A DNA stretch of 64,000 nucleotides from Hybos culiciformis (lineage: Eukaryota; Arthropoda; Insecta; Diptera; Hybotidae): contig OZ023273.1 of NCBI GenBank assembly GCA_964007475.1, forward strand, positions 103,042,485 to 103,106,484, read 5' to 3'. The translations under genes were made by a program, and so were the position numbers. The notes beneath the pieces were generated by a model. That model had not been told where the DNA came from. It did not search any database and was given only the letters and a program-made list of their open reading frames with translations. This document shows positions 12,025-22,732 of the stretch, piece by piece. The stretch's first letter is position 1. Each line of letters starts with the position of its first letter.

Positions 12025-14389
12025 TTAATCTTGTTCAAAGTCTTCTTCAAAATTTTCAACGGAAACAGGGTCGCTATCGGTATGTTTTAAATTTTCATAG
12101 AAACTTCTGTAAAAACATGGCATATACGCTGTTAATTCCATCAAATCTTTATATTTTTGTGTTGATAATTTTAAAGATTCATTGTACAAAATTATTGGCT
12201 TATTATTAGATAATCCTTTAATCCTCTTTCGTCTCATTGGTTTTTTAACACTTTCTTCGTTATACAAAATTATCGAAGAATATTCATCACAATCAAATGA
12301 ATATTTTAAAAAAAGTTTATTCGGTTGATTTTTATCAACTTTAATTTCTCTGATCTTACTCCATTTTATTTTAATGTTTAATTCGTTTGTATTTAGGTTT
12401 ACTAAATTTATAAAATCAGCAAAATTGGAAAAAACATTATTTGTCATTTCATATACATTGTACAATGGTTCATTTGTTTAACAATTACGAACTAAAGAAT
12501 ACCACTGGGATGGCACTTTTTAGTTCTTTCAATTAATGAATGCATCGAATCACCTTCATTTTGCGTGTGACCTTTCTCCATAAAAATGTTTTTAACATCA
12601 ATATTTTTCAACTTGGCGATCCATGCATAAAAAACAAATATGCACTTATTTTTATTCTGCCCGGGGCAATTATCTGAATAAAAGTTTAATACCTTTATTT
12701 CTTTTTTGCACTGATCTTCTATAAATTTGAAAAGACAACTTGCAACTTTATTCGGTCCACGTTTCCAATAGTCTCATCCCACATATAGCAATAACCTTGA
12801 TGACTAGCCAATTCATAAATTGTAAAATTAAATAAACACAATTTTCTTTTATAATAATATATAATTGCATCTTCGCAAGGTACTGTTAAAATTTTTTCAA
12901 AATCAACTACAGCTGTTACTGTAGAAACATCATTCACAGCTTTAAGTTTGTCTTGATTTTTAAAGTTCTCTGGCTTTTTGCTTAGAAAACAAATGCAAAT
13001 CAAAGTAATTTTTGCTTTGTTTCTTTTCTATTTCGTTCATATTTTCATACTTAGTACAATCGTTACATCTATCTTTTTTGGTACATGAAATCCGACATTA
13101 AAATTGTTGTTAAATATGTCACGATATTGACGTAAATTGACTAATTGATTCGACTCACCTTTTACATTAATCCATTCAAGATGGAATTTGAACATTTTTG
13201 ATACATTTAATTCACCATCTATGTATTTACGGGTCGTTCTTTTTCGCAAGTAATGAGACTTAATCGGGGCAAAGGAATCGATGTGATCTTTGGCTAATTG
13301 AATTCGGGATTGTGAAATTTATGACATTTTTCTAATGTACTTTCCTCGGTTATCGTTACTTGGAATTCTATCTATAGGATTTAGTTTTGAAAAGGCCATT
13401 TCCACCATTTGATGAGTTATATTCAAGGTACTTAAAAAAAGCTTATTACATACCTTTATTTATGAACAATTGATATTACCTGTTAAATAATAAATATTAG
13501 TACAAGTGCGACGACTTTTTCCGGTAACAATTTTGGTAATTTTTTTATCTGTCTTATCAACATGATTGAATATATATTTCCATTTCAATACATTGGTTTC
13601 AAGACTGTAAAATTTGTCAGAGTTTGCCTGTCTTTCTAAATCATTAATTTTTTCGAAACATTTCATGCGACAATTAGGATAGCCCATTTTTTTTGCAGAC
13701 ACTATTTTACCAGTCACGTTAGAAGTGTAACCTTTTGCTACAGCTGATTTAATTTGGTTCTTTATCCAATTTTGTGGATTACGCTTTCTTTTTCTAGAAT
13801 AACTTTTGGTCAAATTCCATTTGCGTGATTATCAACATTGCTAATATTTTTGGATCTCTTTGTTTTTGGTGTGATAGGACTGCCGACTGGACCATTTGAG
13901 CTGCTATTTGTACTAATAATGGGCTGGTATTCGCTGCCGCTATCACTAAAGTCTTTGTATGATTCTAAGCGTTAAAAGAAAAAGAAATTAATAAAAAAAA
14001 AAAAAATTAAATAAATATAACCTTTACCAGAGTAAAAGTCATTATCAAGGTTTGATATTTGTGGTTCTACAATTCCTATAAAAAAAAAGGTAAATTAAAA
14101 ATTATGAAAAACTAAAAGAATTTATAATTAAATATACTACCTTTAGAGGTCGATGATTTCGAATAATCGTTTTGAATCTTCAGCTGTTTTACATTCGAAA
14201 TTTGTTAATTTTGACCCATTATCAAATGGTTCATTATCATTGGGAGCTTCAATTCTTTTAGACAAATTTTTTTCTTTTGATTCTACAATTTAGTTTATAA
14301 TTAATAAATATTTTTTTAAATTAGGACTTATTACCTTTATTTAAGTTTCTGACTGCATCAACCATTATTAAACCGCGAGTGCGATACAT
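12025..14389 (-). pseudogene. Multi-exon transposase-like gene, decayed
   Basis: The start is MYRTRGLIMVDAVRNLNK in exon 1 (14335-14389). Exons 2 (14141-14282) and 3 (14028-14075) and the exon beginning at 13964 are joined by short introns with GT donors and AG acceptors that keep the protein in phase, e.g. ...DFYS|ESYKDFSD. The main body follows: a basic segment with SYSRKRKRNPQNW, then IYYLTGN, a KYIDGELNVSKM and YRDIFNNNFNVGFHVPKK block with CNDC just after, then NFTIYELASHQGYCYMWDE, YSDNCPGQNKNK, FMEKGHTQNEGDSMHS, and a C-terminal ending EEDFEQD. I recognise this order from a large uncharacterised transposon-linked family in arthropods and cnidarians. The acidic SDNC and EKGHT motifs look like DDE-type catalytic blocks (inference). 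Defects include in-frame stops near 13459 and 13319, and frameshifts near 14160, 13815, 13075, 12975 and 12475. Confidence 0.75.
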
Positions 14390-14689
14390 AATTATTGCTT
14401 GAATTAATAATTTTTATTTATAAAACTTTTAAATTTATTTTCTTTAGGACTTACAATATCGAATACATTTTTAGTATTTATTTTTATTTATTTTGTAAAA
14501 ATCACCTAACTTTTTGCCAAGAAATTCATAACAATTAAATAAACCGTTATACTTGTTTGACATTAAATATTGACAACACAATTTAACTCAAAATTCAACT
14601 CAAAAATTAAAAAAAAAAAACAAGTCACAATTTTGCTTACATTCCTAGATCGCGTATTGTCCAAACATAAATATTTTATGTAACACTTA

Positions 14690-15070
14690 CAATAACAGTT
14701 TTAAATTTGATTGTCGTTCACAAATGTTGTAACTATTACTTATAATTGTAATAAAAATAATAAAAAAACGAGTATGTATTTAACATTGTAAGTGCACCTA
14801 AAAACCAAATGATTTGAAGATTAAAGGACATACATATTGTAAGTCTACTTATAAAGAAAATAAATTGAACAATTCGTTCTAACTTATTTTAAGTCCTCTT
14901 ACAGTCTGATTTACGGGAGTTTTTGGGCACATTGCACAATATTGTAAGTCTTTTTTTTAATGTATCTTTTTAAGAACATATCGTAGAACTATAAAATTTA
15001 TACAGTAGATGCTCATTTACATGAGCTTCTTAGTTTTCACATCTTTCTATTATGTTGTAAGTGCACTTAC
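14690..15070. repeat. Right subterminal GTAAGT/ACTTAC sites
   Basis: Occurrences include ACTTACAATA near 14690, GTAAGTGCACC near 14788, GTAAGTCTACTTAT near 14839, AAGTCCTCTTAC near 14890, GTAAGTC near 14945 and the perfect palindrome GTAAGTGCACTTAC at 15057-15070. They mirror the left-end set. Confidence 0.65.
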
Positions 15071-15097
15071 AATATTATAGAATGCGAGGAGCGATAT

Positions 15098-16199
15098 GAT
15101 ATTGACTTCCCTAGATAGTATCCGAAAAAAAATTATTTTTCGCACCTCCTTGTTTGATTTTTAAAAATTTTTTTTGTGAAGTGTTGAAAGGAATTAACGA
15201 CAATTCAAAAATTGCGGGATATTTTTTCAAATTTTAATTAAATATTTTTACATGGATTTTTGAACTTGAAAATATTTAAATTATATTGTTTTCTCTTATT
15301 TCTTGTTTTTTTAAATAATAAAATTGTCAAATTAATTTAATCGTAAGTCGGTGAGGAAAGTGTACAGAGTCGGAATTAAAAATTTTAAAGAGATTCAAAA
15401 ATTGATTTAAAATAAAAAATAAAAATTATTAAATAAATAAGTTAGTATAACTTTTTTTGAACAGAATCTTCAAGAATAAAATTTCAGAAGCTAGCAATTT
15501 GAAATGTTGATGAAAGAGAATCCAAATTAAATTATAACAAAAAAAAAAACGAAACCTATTTCCAAAACAAAATACTATTCCCACCTATTTCTGGTTAAAT
15601 ACATAAATATCCCTTGCAGATTACAATAAAATAAAAAACAAAAAAAAAACAGAAAATATAAACTTTTCCTATCCACAAAAATGTAATTAATTTATGAAAT
15701 AAAATGCAATTTTCAAAGTGCCTCATAAATATGCAAAATTTGAATGCAATTTTGTCGGGAAGTTTATTACGCTAGTATTCTCATAATGCATATGTATGTA
15801 TATATTTTCTTTTTACCTTTAGTTTTAAAATTTCGGATGATCTATTTAAAAATATTCGCTAATATTCGTTTATGAATTTCTTTATGATAACTTGGTAACA
15901 AAGGTAACTAACGAATTAGTTAAGTCGATATATCTGACAGTGTTGCGATTCAAAATTAAAAAACCCACCCCATAGTTATAAGTTTCTCGAAAACTATTCA
16001 TTGGAGGTTCTAATATGTTTTGAAAATAAATCACGAAAAAGACCAGACTTTCTTTCAACACCTCTTTTGGTTCAAGCCAAAGCTAACATAATTTCAATCA
16101 AAATAGAAAAAAACGTTTTGTTGCGCAGGTTTAAAACTTTAAAAACACTATAATAAACAACCATTAATAAAAAAAATATTACAAAAACAAACATTAACC
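15098..16199. other. AT-rich spacer, no gene seen
   Basis: No feature is supported. The less AT-rich stretch at 15950-16130 has no long open frame and no repeat partner in the window. Confidence 0.5.
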
Positions 16200-16380
16200 T
16201 AAAGAATTCTGACTTCTTTTAATTATTTCGTCTTTCAGCTCTCCCACTAAGCTAAATTGCTCTTTAAGCCCTTTGAACTGCATTGTCCCAAAGATTGTCT
16301 ATGGGGTTTGGATTGAGTGTCCAACTGGACAATGCATCACGATACTGTCGTTATTAAGTATCTATCAATTTCTTTTAAAT
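16200..16380 (-). pseudogene. Tc1/mariner transposase C-terminal fragment
   Basis: On the minus strand the reading NDSIVMHCPV is followed, after a frameshift, by LNPNPIDNLWDNAVQRA, and after another by KEQFSLVGELKDEII. This matches the Tc1-family block that normally reads roughly W-P-x-x-S-P-D-L-N-P-I-E-N-L-W, which contains the third catalytic region of the DDE domain. Only this C-terminal piece is visible, with at least two frameshifts, and no TIRs were found around it. It is a dead remnant. Confidence 0.65.
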
Positions 16381-18065
16381 AACTAAAGGTTTAGGGAAGT
16401 CGTTAGATATACCAGATATAGAAGCATAAACCCGTTAAATATAGCTTTGAAAACTCTATTTTAGATAATTACAAAATTAATATTTTGTAAAGTGTACAGT
16501 AAGAAATTCTCAACTAAAAAGACTTAACTTATCGATGGACTTTTTAGTACAAGGCATATTATATTTGGGGCTCAAAAAAGGTGTAGGTGTTTGGCAACGA
16601 ATCCTGATTTTATCCAAATGAAAGGATTTCGAAATTTATGATTACTTTCTTTTGTTTTTTTCTTTTTTTAATATTTAACAATGTATGTTTTTATGTTGAA
16701 GTTACAGTGGTCTTTTATAATGATTTTTTTTATATACATACATATATATTATTTATATATTATTTTCATAAAAAAATTAATTAATTTTCTGTTCAACCAA
16801 TTTTTAAAATTTATTATATCAATAAATTAAATGAGAAAACAATATTATTTGTACTGTATTTACTAAAAAAAAATCAATAGGGATGCAAAAAGTATATTTT
16901 TTTATATATGTGTTTCTACTGTTTCCACTTCAATATTTCCATTCGATAACGAAATAGGTCAGATTTAGTGCCTCCATTAAACTGTCTCACAATTTTTTAC
17001 GCGTTACATCATGGAAAATTTGGAAGCATTCATCATACTCAATACTTTTTTTCGATTACTTGACTCATATTACTTTTTATCTCCAAAAATTCTGTATAAT
17101 TACTATTTCTGAAATAAGAAGTTAGCAAAAAAAAAGTTACAGGAAACCATTCTCTCGAATGCTTAACAAAACTTCATGACTTCAGCAATTGAATCTCAGA
17201 AAGTCAGAAATTCCATCTTATTGGAGAATTTTATACTATCTGAATGTCTTTGTTTTAGTTGGTTTATAAACGGAACATTTGAAAGAATAATAATTTTTTC
17301 TATAGTTTGTCAATAATATTTAAATAAAATAAATAATGTTGTGATAAAAAGACGAAAAAAAGATAATGTCGTTAACATATCAATGTAACATTAATAATAC
17401 ACATAATAATTAATAAATAATTAAATTAATAATAACATTTTAGTAAAATTATTTTTCTGAAAAAAAAATTATACCCAATACTGTGCAATAAAAGTATACT
17501 ACATAAAATTTATTAATGCAATGGAGGAAAGATAATTTTCCCAGGAAACCTTAGTTATTTTTTATTTTTAGAGAACAATGTCTTAATATTATTGTTTTAT
17601 TTTTTGTATTTCGATAAATAATTGATCGCCGCTACTACATCATCTGTCGTTTTTAAATCTTCATGTTAATTGAGAACTATTTCCCAAGAAGTTAAGATCA
17701 AATTTCCACCTACAAATGATTTTATATTTTCTATCTACATGTATAGTTCAATAATTTTAATTTGACTATGTTTATAATATAACAAAGTATAAAAGAAAAT
17801 TAAACGCATTTGCAAATACACCAGATAAAAAATTGCTAAAATAAAGCCAAAATGTTTTCCATCAAGTGATATAATTTAATCAGACAATTTTGGGTTAGCT
17901 GAAAAATTTACCCAAAAAAATGTTTTTTAATATTTTTTATGTTCTATATATAGCTTTGTATCTATATGTATTCTGTAAAAATGTTCTGTATACTTCAAAT
18001 AAAATTATTTTCATGATTTTCTAGATTGACTTCACTAATAAAACATTACACTATGCTAACCCTCT
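16381..18065. other. AT-rich spacer, no gene seen
   Basis: Nothing beyond chance short frames and homopolymer runs. No repeat partner was found in the window. Confidence 0.55.
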
Positions 18066-18541
18066 CACGGTAAAAAAAATTGGGCGTTTTTTACTCTTTT
18101 TTCTACACCGAAAAAAGTGTAAACTCGTTTTACACATTTTTGTGTTGTTTTTAATTTATAATTATAACGTTTTTTTCTTTTTTTAGTAATTAATAATTTT
18201 CATTTAGATTAAAAATTATTTTACCAAAATAACGGAAATAATTACAACATTATTAATATATTTTACTAATTTTTTTATCTAATTTAAAACTGAAAAAGCG
18301 TAAAACACATTTCACACATTTCATTTTACTGTTCTAATCTATTTTTGGTAACTTTTAATAAGTAATTGCACAATTTTGTACAAATTGAAGTAATAATTAA
18401 CAACTATATTGTCAAATGTGTATTTTTTTCGTTTTCTTTTTACACTATTTTAAATAAACTTTAATTTTAATAATTTTAAAAAATTCCCACGTACCCGCCG
18501 GCTACACCTTAAATAGTCAAAAAGACCTTTTTTTTACCGTG
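18066..18541. mobile_element. Small element with CACGGTAAAAAA ends
   Basis: A 476-bp segment begins CACGGTAAAAAAAA and ends TTTTTTTTACCGTG, an inverted repeat of about 14 bp. Flanking CT on both sides is the longest possible duplication. Internal runs such as GTAAAAC and TTTACAC recur, but there is no coding. It is probably a MITE; the superfamily is not assigned. It lies 44 bp from the 16-bp repeat array. Confidence 0.5.
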
Positions 18542-18585
18542 CTTGTATCTTTTATTGCACATTAACAGCAGTTTGCCTGCATTAC

Positions 18586-18862
18586 GGACAGTTCACCGTA
18601 AACAATTCACCGTAAGACAATTCACCGTAAGACAATTCACCGTATGGACAATTCACCGTATGGACAATTCATCGTATGAACAATTCATCGTATGAACAAT
18701 TCACCGTATGGACAATTCACCGTATGGATAATTCACCGTATGGACAATTCACCGTATGGACAATTCACCGTATGGACAATTCACCGTATGGACAATTCAC
18801 CGTATGGACAATTCACCGTATGGACAATTCACCGTATGGACAATTCACCGTATGAATAATTC
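18586..18862 (+). repeat. Tandem array of a 16-bp unit, left arm
   Basis: About 17 copies of ACAATTCACCGTATGG with variants ending CGTAAG or carrying ATCGTATGA. Translated it reads as recurring MDNSPYGQFTVWTIHR, which is repeat noise and not protein. Confidence 0.9.
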
Positions 18863-18964
18863 ATCGCAAAGAAAATTATTTTTATCAATCCGGGCGGCCC
18901 GGATTGATAAAAATAATTTTCTTTGCGATGAATTATTCATACGGTGAATTGTCCATACGGTGAA
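18828..18964. repeat. 137-bp perfect palindrome at the inner end of the left array
   Basis: The sequence mirrors itself around position 18896 (centre CCGGGCGGCCCGG). Each arm contains the last repeat units plus a unique cap (TTCATCGCAAAGAAAATT...ATCAATCCGGGC). After the centre two repeat units follow in inverted orientation. It is probably a head-to-head duplication of an array edge. Confidence 0.9.
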
Positions 18965-18989
18965 ATATTTTTTCTAAATTAAATTTAAG

Positions 18990-19037
18990 GTAGATCATTT
19001 AGCTTTACCCAGTCAGTACCACGAGGAGGCGATCTAC
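18990..19037. other. Short stem-loop
   Basis: GTAGATC at 18990-18996 pairs with GATCTAC at 19031-19037 around a relatively GC-rich loop. No tRNA or known RNA shape could be made. Function unknown. Confidence 0.4.
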
Positions 19038-19052
19038 GTTACAGACCACTTT

Positions 19053-19200
19053 TTTAGTTCATTTAGTTTTTTTTTGTTTTTTTTTTTTTTAATTTTTTTT
19101 TGTTTTTTGTTAAATTTTTTTATTTTTTTTTTTTACTTTTTTTTGGTTTTTGTTAATTTTTTTATTTTTTTTTGGTTTTTTTTAAATATTTTTTTTTTAA
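19053..19200. repeat. T-rich low-complexity tract
   Basis: About 150 bp of T runs interrupted by G, A or AA, just downstream of the MULE pseudogene on its coding strand, where it reads as A-rich. Confidence 0.85.
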
Positions 19201-19282
19201 TTTAAATGATAAGATGAAACAGAAAACAGAAAGGTAGTTCACATAAATAAAAATTAATGTTAAAAAACACAGGTAATTCATA

Positions 19283-20682
19283 TTAAAATAAAATGTTGTT
19301 AGCAATAGATCTTACAAAATCCATTCTATCCATGTTAGAATAATTTTGAACAATTTTTTCAATTCTTTGCCAATAATCAACGTATCTTTTTTTAGGAATG
19401 GCACCAGTTTCTACTTGTGCTAAGAGTTGTTCTAAAATTATTTCATTTTTTCCCTCCTCTGACTTAAGAAAATCAATGAATCTCCAAATGGAAGGATGAT
19501 GAATATGAACGAGTTCATTGAAAGCACGGTGCCATCCTTCAATATGGTTATTTGTTTTTGGCAATTCATTTTCAGAATTGAATAAATTCCACTGATCAAT
19601 GGGAAATACTCCATATTTTTTGATTCCACGTATATCAGTATATCCTATGTAAGTTCGACTAAAATATTCTAAAAACGTTTCGGTGATTTCAGGTATTTCA
19701 GAAGATAATAAAAGAAATGCTTCTTCAACCTCCTCTGGTTTAACGTAAGCAAGTGAAGCTAGCATTCTAATTTTTAGGGCAAAATCGGGATCCCTATCAT
19801 AGTTTTGTTTTAATCCTTTATTTGCTATTTGTCTATACACACTTTGCTTAAAATGAAAAAAACAAAGTCTTATTCGTACCTCTGGGAAGACTACTTTGTA
19901 AGCGTTTATGGCAGCTTGCTCTAAATCTGTCATTATAGATTGGGGCTTTAATCTGTTTTCAAGCTCCAATAATTTTTGCAAAAACTCAACGTAAGTTGAA
20001 TGAGATTTATCTGGAAGAAGTGCAAAAACTAAAGGAATTGACTTATTATTTATAATAGCATGAACAGAATAAAATTGTGCAAATATATTTGGACAACTTT
20101 TGAAAGTGCCGTCTGAGTACCAGTGGAAATGCTGCGACAAAATAATCATATTACGATGTGTTGAAAAGATAAGTATTCTTTTTTCTACCTTGCCACTATC
20201 GAATAAAAGAAAAAGCTCACCTCTGGAAGTATTAAAATTTCGTGTATATTGAGTTCCTGTCTTGTTAGAGGTGTTTCATTTGGATATTGATTGCAAGAAC
20301 TACGAATTCTTCGAACAGTGCGTTTAATCGAAGCAACACGTGGAAGATTTACTGAGACTGACTGCGGTACGTCTTTATAAATATCTGTAATTAATTGGTG
20401 TGGACTAGTATGGCTTTGTAGCGATGTTTCTTTAATTGTCTGAATTACACTTTGACCCACAACTTTTGCTGCATTACCTGCATGATTATGTTCTCCTATT
20501 TTATTAGTTACTTGGCCACTGATAGTGTGAATTCGAGCTTTACATTTTAAAAATTGATATTCTAAACATCGCCAATACGTTTTTTCATTATGGTTATAAT
20601 CTTTGTAATATAAAAATCCATCGATTTGTAGACGATTTCTATTTTTTTCACTTTTTAAATATTCTAACTGTTGGGACGACAT
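19283..20682 (-). pseudogene. FLYWCH zinc finger plus MULE transposase
   Basis: The upstream part (20185-20682, 165 residues from MSSQQLEYLK) has a FLYWCH zinc finger: FLYYKD at 23-28, then W37, C39, C47 and H65-H67 (GEHNH). The downstream part (19283-20149 as an open frame, but coding continues upstream as GELFLLFDSG...RILIF) is a MULE transposase: D13 in YSDGTFK, D75 in IMTDLEQAA, the C96-x2-H99 pair in LCFFHFKQ and E204 in NNHIEGWH, the expected DDE set. One frameshift near 20215 separates the halves. A donor-like GAGGTGAGC sits there, but the following residues are conserved, so a broken frame is likelier than an intron. It ends RSIANNILF. Otherwise intact, so recently active. Confidence 0.85.
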
Positions 20683-21006
20683 TTTAAATTATAAATATAT
20701 AAAAGAACTGACGTAAAATTTTTAATATTCACTAATTACCATTTGCTTTTTGTTCTGTACCATAGAAAAGATAAATGAGTATTGTTAATGCTAGAGATAG
20801 AGTCGACGTAATTCACGCGCGTATGCGCGCGTAAAAAAAATAAAAAAAACCTGTTTTTTTTACCTGTTATGCTCAACGCCGTTCACATGCGAAAAACAAA
20901 AGAGAAAAATGTCATCCAATTTTTATTTTAATTATTATTTTTTCTTTAAAATTTTTTTTAAGTAATTTTAGTTTTTAATTATTATCTTTTAGTTTTTAAT
21001 TATTGT

Positions 21007-21286
21007 ATTTAATAAAATAAAAAAGTTCATAAATATAATTATATTCAAAAATAAAAATTAAATAATTATTTATTGCAAATTTATTAAAATTTTTTATGTT
21101 TTATTAAGTTATAAATAAATTAAAAAGCATTATAAAAATATTCTGTTTGTAATATTTTTATAATGCTTTTTAATTTATTTATAACTTAATAAAACATAAA
21201 AAATTTTAATAAATTTGCAATAAATAATTATTTAATTTTTATTTTTGAATATAATTATATTTATGAACTTTTTTATTTTATTAAAT
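21007..21286. repeat. 280-bp near-perfect AT-rich palindrome
   Basis: The left arm starts ATTTAATAAAATAAAAAAG at 21007 and is mirrored by the right arm ending CTTTTTTATTTTATTAAAT at 21286. The arms are about 136 bp, with a central non-paired CTGTTTGT-like loop near 21146. It forms the core of the nested TAA element. Confidence 0.9.
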
Positions 21287-21299
21287 AATTATTTGTTTG

Positions 21300-21380
21300 T
21301 AAAATTTTTTTTTTCTAAATACAACAAAATAAACAACACAATTTTTTTTTCTAATTACAACAAAATAAACAACACAATTA
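21300..21380. repeat. Two-copy direct repeat
   Basis: A unit of about 37 bp containing ACAACAAAATAAACAACACA occurs twice in tandem with one base difference (TAAATAC against TAATTAC). Confidence 0.7.
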
Positions 21381-22220
21381 TAAACAAATGATTCCCACAA
21401 TGTACGGCGTAAAATACTGGGAAAGTTAAAATATTTCAACTTTTACGCGCGTAAGCTACGTTTTACGTCGTTGCGTATAGCCGGTCTCATACATTTTCAT
21501 ACAATTTGATTTTTTACGTGCGTACACGCGCGTGAATTACGTCGACTCTATCTCTAGCATAAGTTAAAAAAGTTTACGGTAGTAATAAATAGAATATTAA
21601 AATAAAATATTAAAACGTTTACAAATAAAAAATGATTTTTTGAGCGATTTTTGTCAAATTAAAAAAAAAAAAATTAATTTATTAACCATATATTTTTTTT
21701 TCTATAATGGCAACAATAATTTTTTATTCTCTTTCGTTTTTTGCAAGTGAACGGCGTGCGAATACGCGCGCGCATTACGTCGACCATAATCTCTAGCATA
21801 ATTGTCATTCATTTTTCTTAATAAAAACTTGATACATACAAATTCTTAGAAATTTTTATTTGATATTTGTGTAGATCTGATTTTTTTTATTGTTTATGAT
21901 CAGTGATCACATATGATATTGATAGAAAAAATTAATAATTTTGAAGAAGTTTGGAATTGAAGAGGAAATTATGGAATTTTCGATTTATGGATTTGTGCAA
22001 TAATGTAGGATTTTTTGTAGTGGAAAAGGACTTCAGAACTGAAGTGGAAATCCACCTATAGGAGTTTTTTATGTATAAAATATAAATGAGTAAAAGAGAG
22101 GGTGTTAAGAAAGAAAACACGTAGGCTACAGTTTTTGCTTAACTATTTAACATAAAGCATTAATTTTTCCAAGTAGACCATACATGGAAATAAATATAAT
22201 GGAAACATTATTCTTATTTA

Positions 22221-22530
22221 TACGGTGAATTGTCCATACGGTGAATTAACCATACGGTGAATTGTCCATACGATGAACCATACGGTGAATTGTCCATACG
22301 GTGAATTGTCCATACGGTGAATTGTCCATACGGTGAATTGTCCATACGGTGAATTGATCATACGGTGAATTGTCAATACGGTGACTTGTCCATACGGTGA
22401 ATTGTCCATACGGTGAATTGATCATGCGGTGAATTGTCCATACGATGAATTGATCATACGGTGAATTGTCCATACGATGAATAGTTTACGGTGAATTGTC
22501 TTACGGTGAATTGTTTACGATGAATTGTCC
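22221..22530 (-). repeat. Tandem array of the 16-bp unit, right arm
   Basis: About 19 copies of CCATACGGTGAATTGT, the reverse complement of the left-arm unit, with variants ATCATACGG, CGATGAA and GTTTACG. The outermost units (TTACGGTGAATTGTTTACG) match the outermost units of the left arm in order, supporting a TIR relationship. Confidence 0.9.
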
Positions 22531-22732
22531 AGACACCATATTTAAGTTTTTTTAATATAAATTTATATTTAAATAAAGATAAAAACTAAAAAATAAATAA
22601 AAATTAATATAAAAACGAATAAGTAGGTATTAATTTCTTACATATCAATACTATTTTATTTTATGGAATATATTCGGCACGCCGAAATAATGGTTTGAGG
22701 AAAATCATTTTTTTTGACACGTTACCTAAAAT

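Larger units (their letters stand above)
11465..15097 (-). mobile_element. 3.6-kb DNA transposon with spliced transposase-like gene
   Basis: The ends are inverted repeats of about 33 bp. The left begins ATATCGCTTTTCGCATTC (11465). The right ends GAATGCGAGGAGCGATAT (15097). Both continue inward with ATAATATTGTAAGT. Flanking ATAT is either part of the TIR or a 4-bp TSD; because ATAT is palindromic the two cannot be separated. GTAAGT/ACTTAC motifs, some as palindromes such as GTAAGTGCACTTAC (15057-15070), recur inside both ends. The single gene (12025-14389, minus) is described separately. The repeats and gene together indicate a once-autonomous element, now dead. I could not assign the superfamily. 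Confidence 0.85.
20789..21559. mobile_element. Nested TIR element with CpG-rich ends, TAA target
   Basis: The ends TGCTAGAGATAGAGTCGACG and CGTCGACTCTATCTCTAGCA are perfect inverted repeats, followed by GTAATTCACGCGCGT. TAA flanks both sides (20786-20788, 21560-21562), a 3-bp TSD as in PIF/Harbinger. No transposase. A second, diverged right end (CGTCGACCATAATCTCTAGCA) ends at 21798, also followed by TAA, so the insertion may be two overlapping elements. The middle is a 280-bp palindrome. Confidence 0.7.
18586..22530. mobile_element. Foldback-like composite with satellite inverted ends and MULE gene
   Basis: Both ends are arrays of a 16-bp unit (consensus ACAATTCACCGTATGG), direct on the left (18586-18862) and inverted on the right (22221-22530). 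Both termini show the same order of variants, GGACA then CGTAAACAATTCACCG then CGTAAG units, so the ends match as TIRs. Between them lie a FLYWCH/MULE pseudogene (19283-20682, minus) and a nested TAA-flanked element. Flanking sequences show no 9-bp duplication (left flank CTGCATTAC, right flank AGACACCAT). So this is either an element that lost its TSD through rearrangement or two separate arrays. Repeat-armed TIRs are known from Drosophila FB and Galileo elements. Confidence 0.6.

Noticed and set aside
13441..13500. Intron near 13430-13485 in the transposase-like gene
   Set aside because: The frame reads on as VCNKLFLSTLNIT, matching the family, so only a premature stop separates the parts.
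18586..18862. Possible CRISPR-like array
   Set aside because: The units are contiguous with no unique spacers, the unit is only 16 bp, and the context is eukaryotic transposon DNA.
18756..18947. Open frame repeating NSPYGQFTVWTIHRMD
   Set aside because: It is a translation of the 16-bp array; the same happens in two frames of the right array at 22218-22473.
20200..20230. Intron between the FLYWCH and MULE parts (donor-like GAGGTGAGC)
   Set aside because: The sequence just after it encodes GELFLLFDSG, which fits the conserved protein, so a 1-nt frameshift explains the break better.
19283..22530. MULE with ordinary 9-bp TSD at the array ends
   Set aside because: The 9 bp outside each array end (CTGCATTAC and AGACACCAT) do not match.
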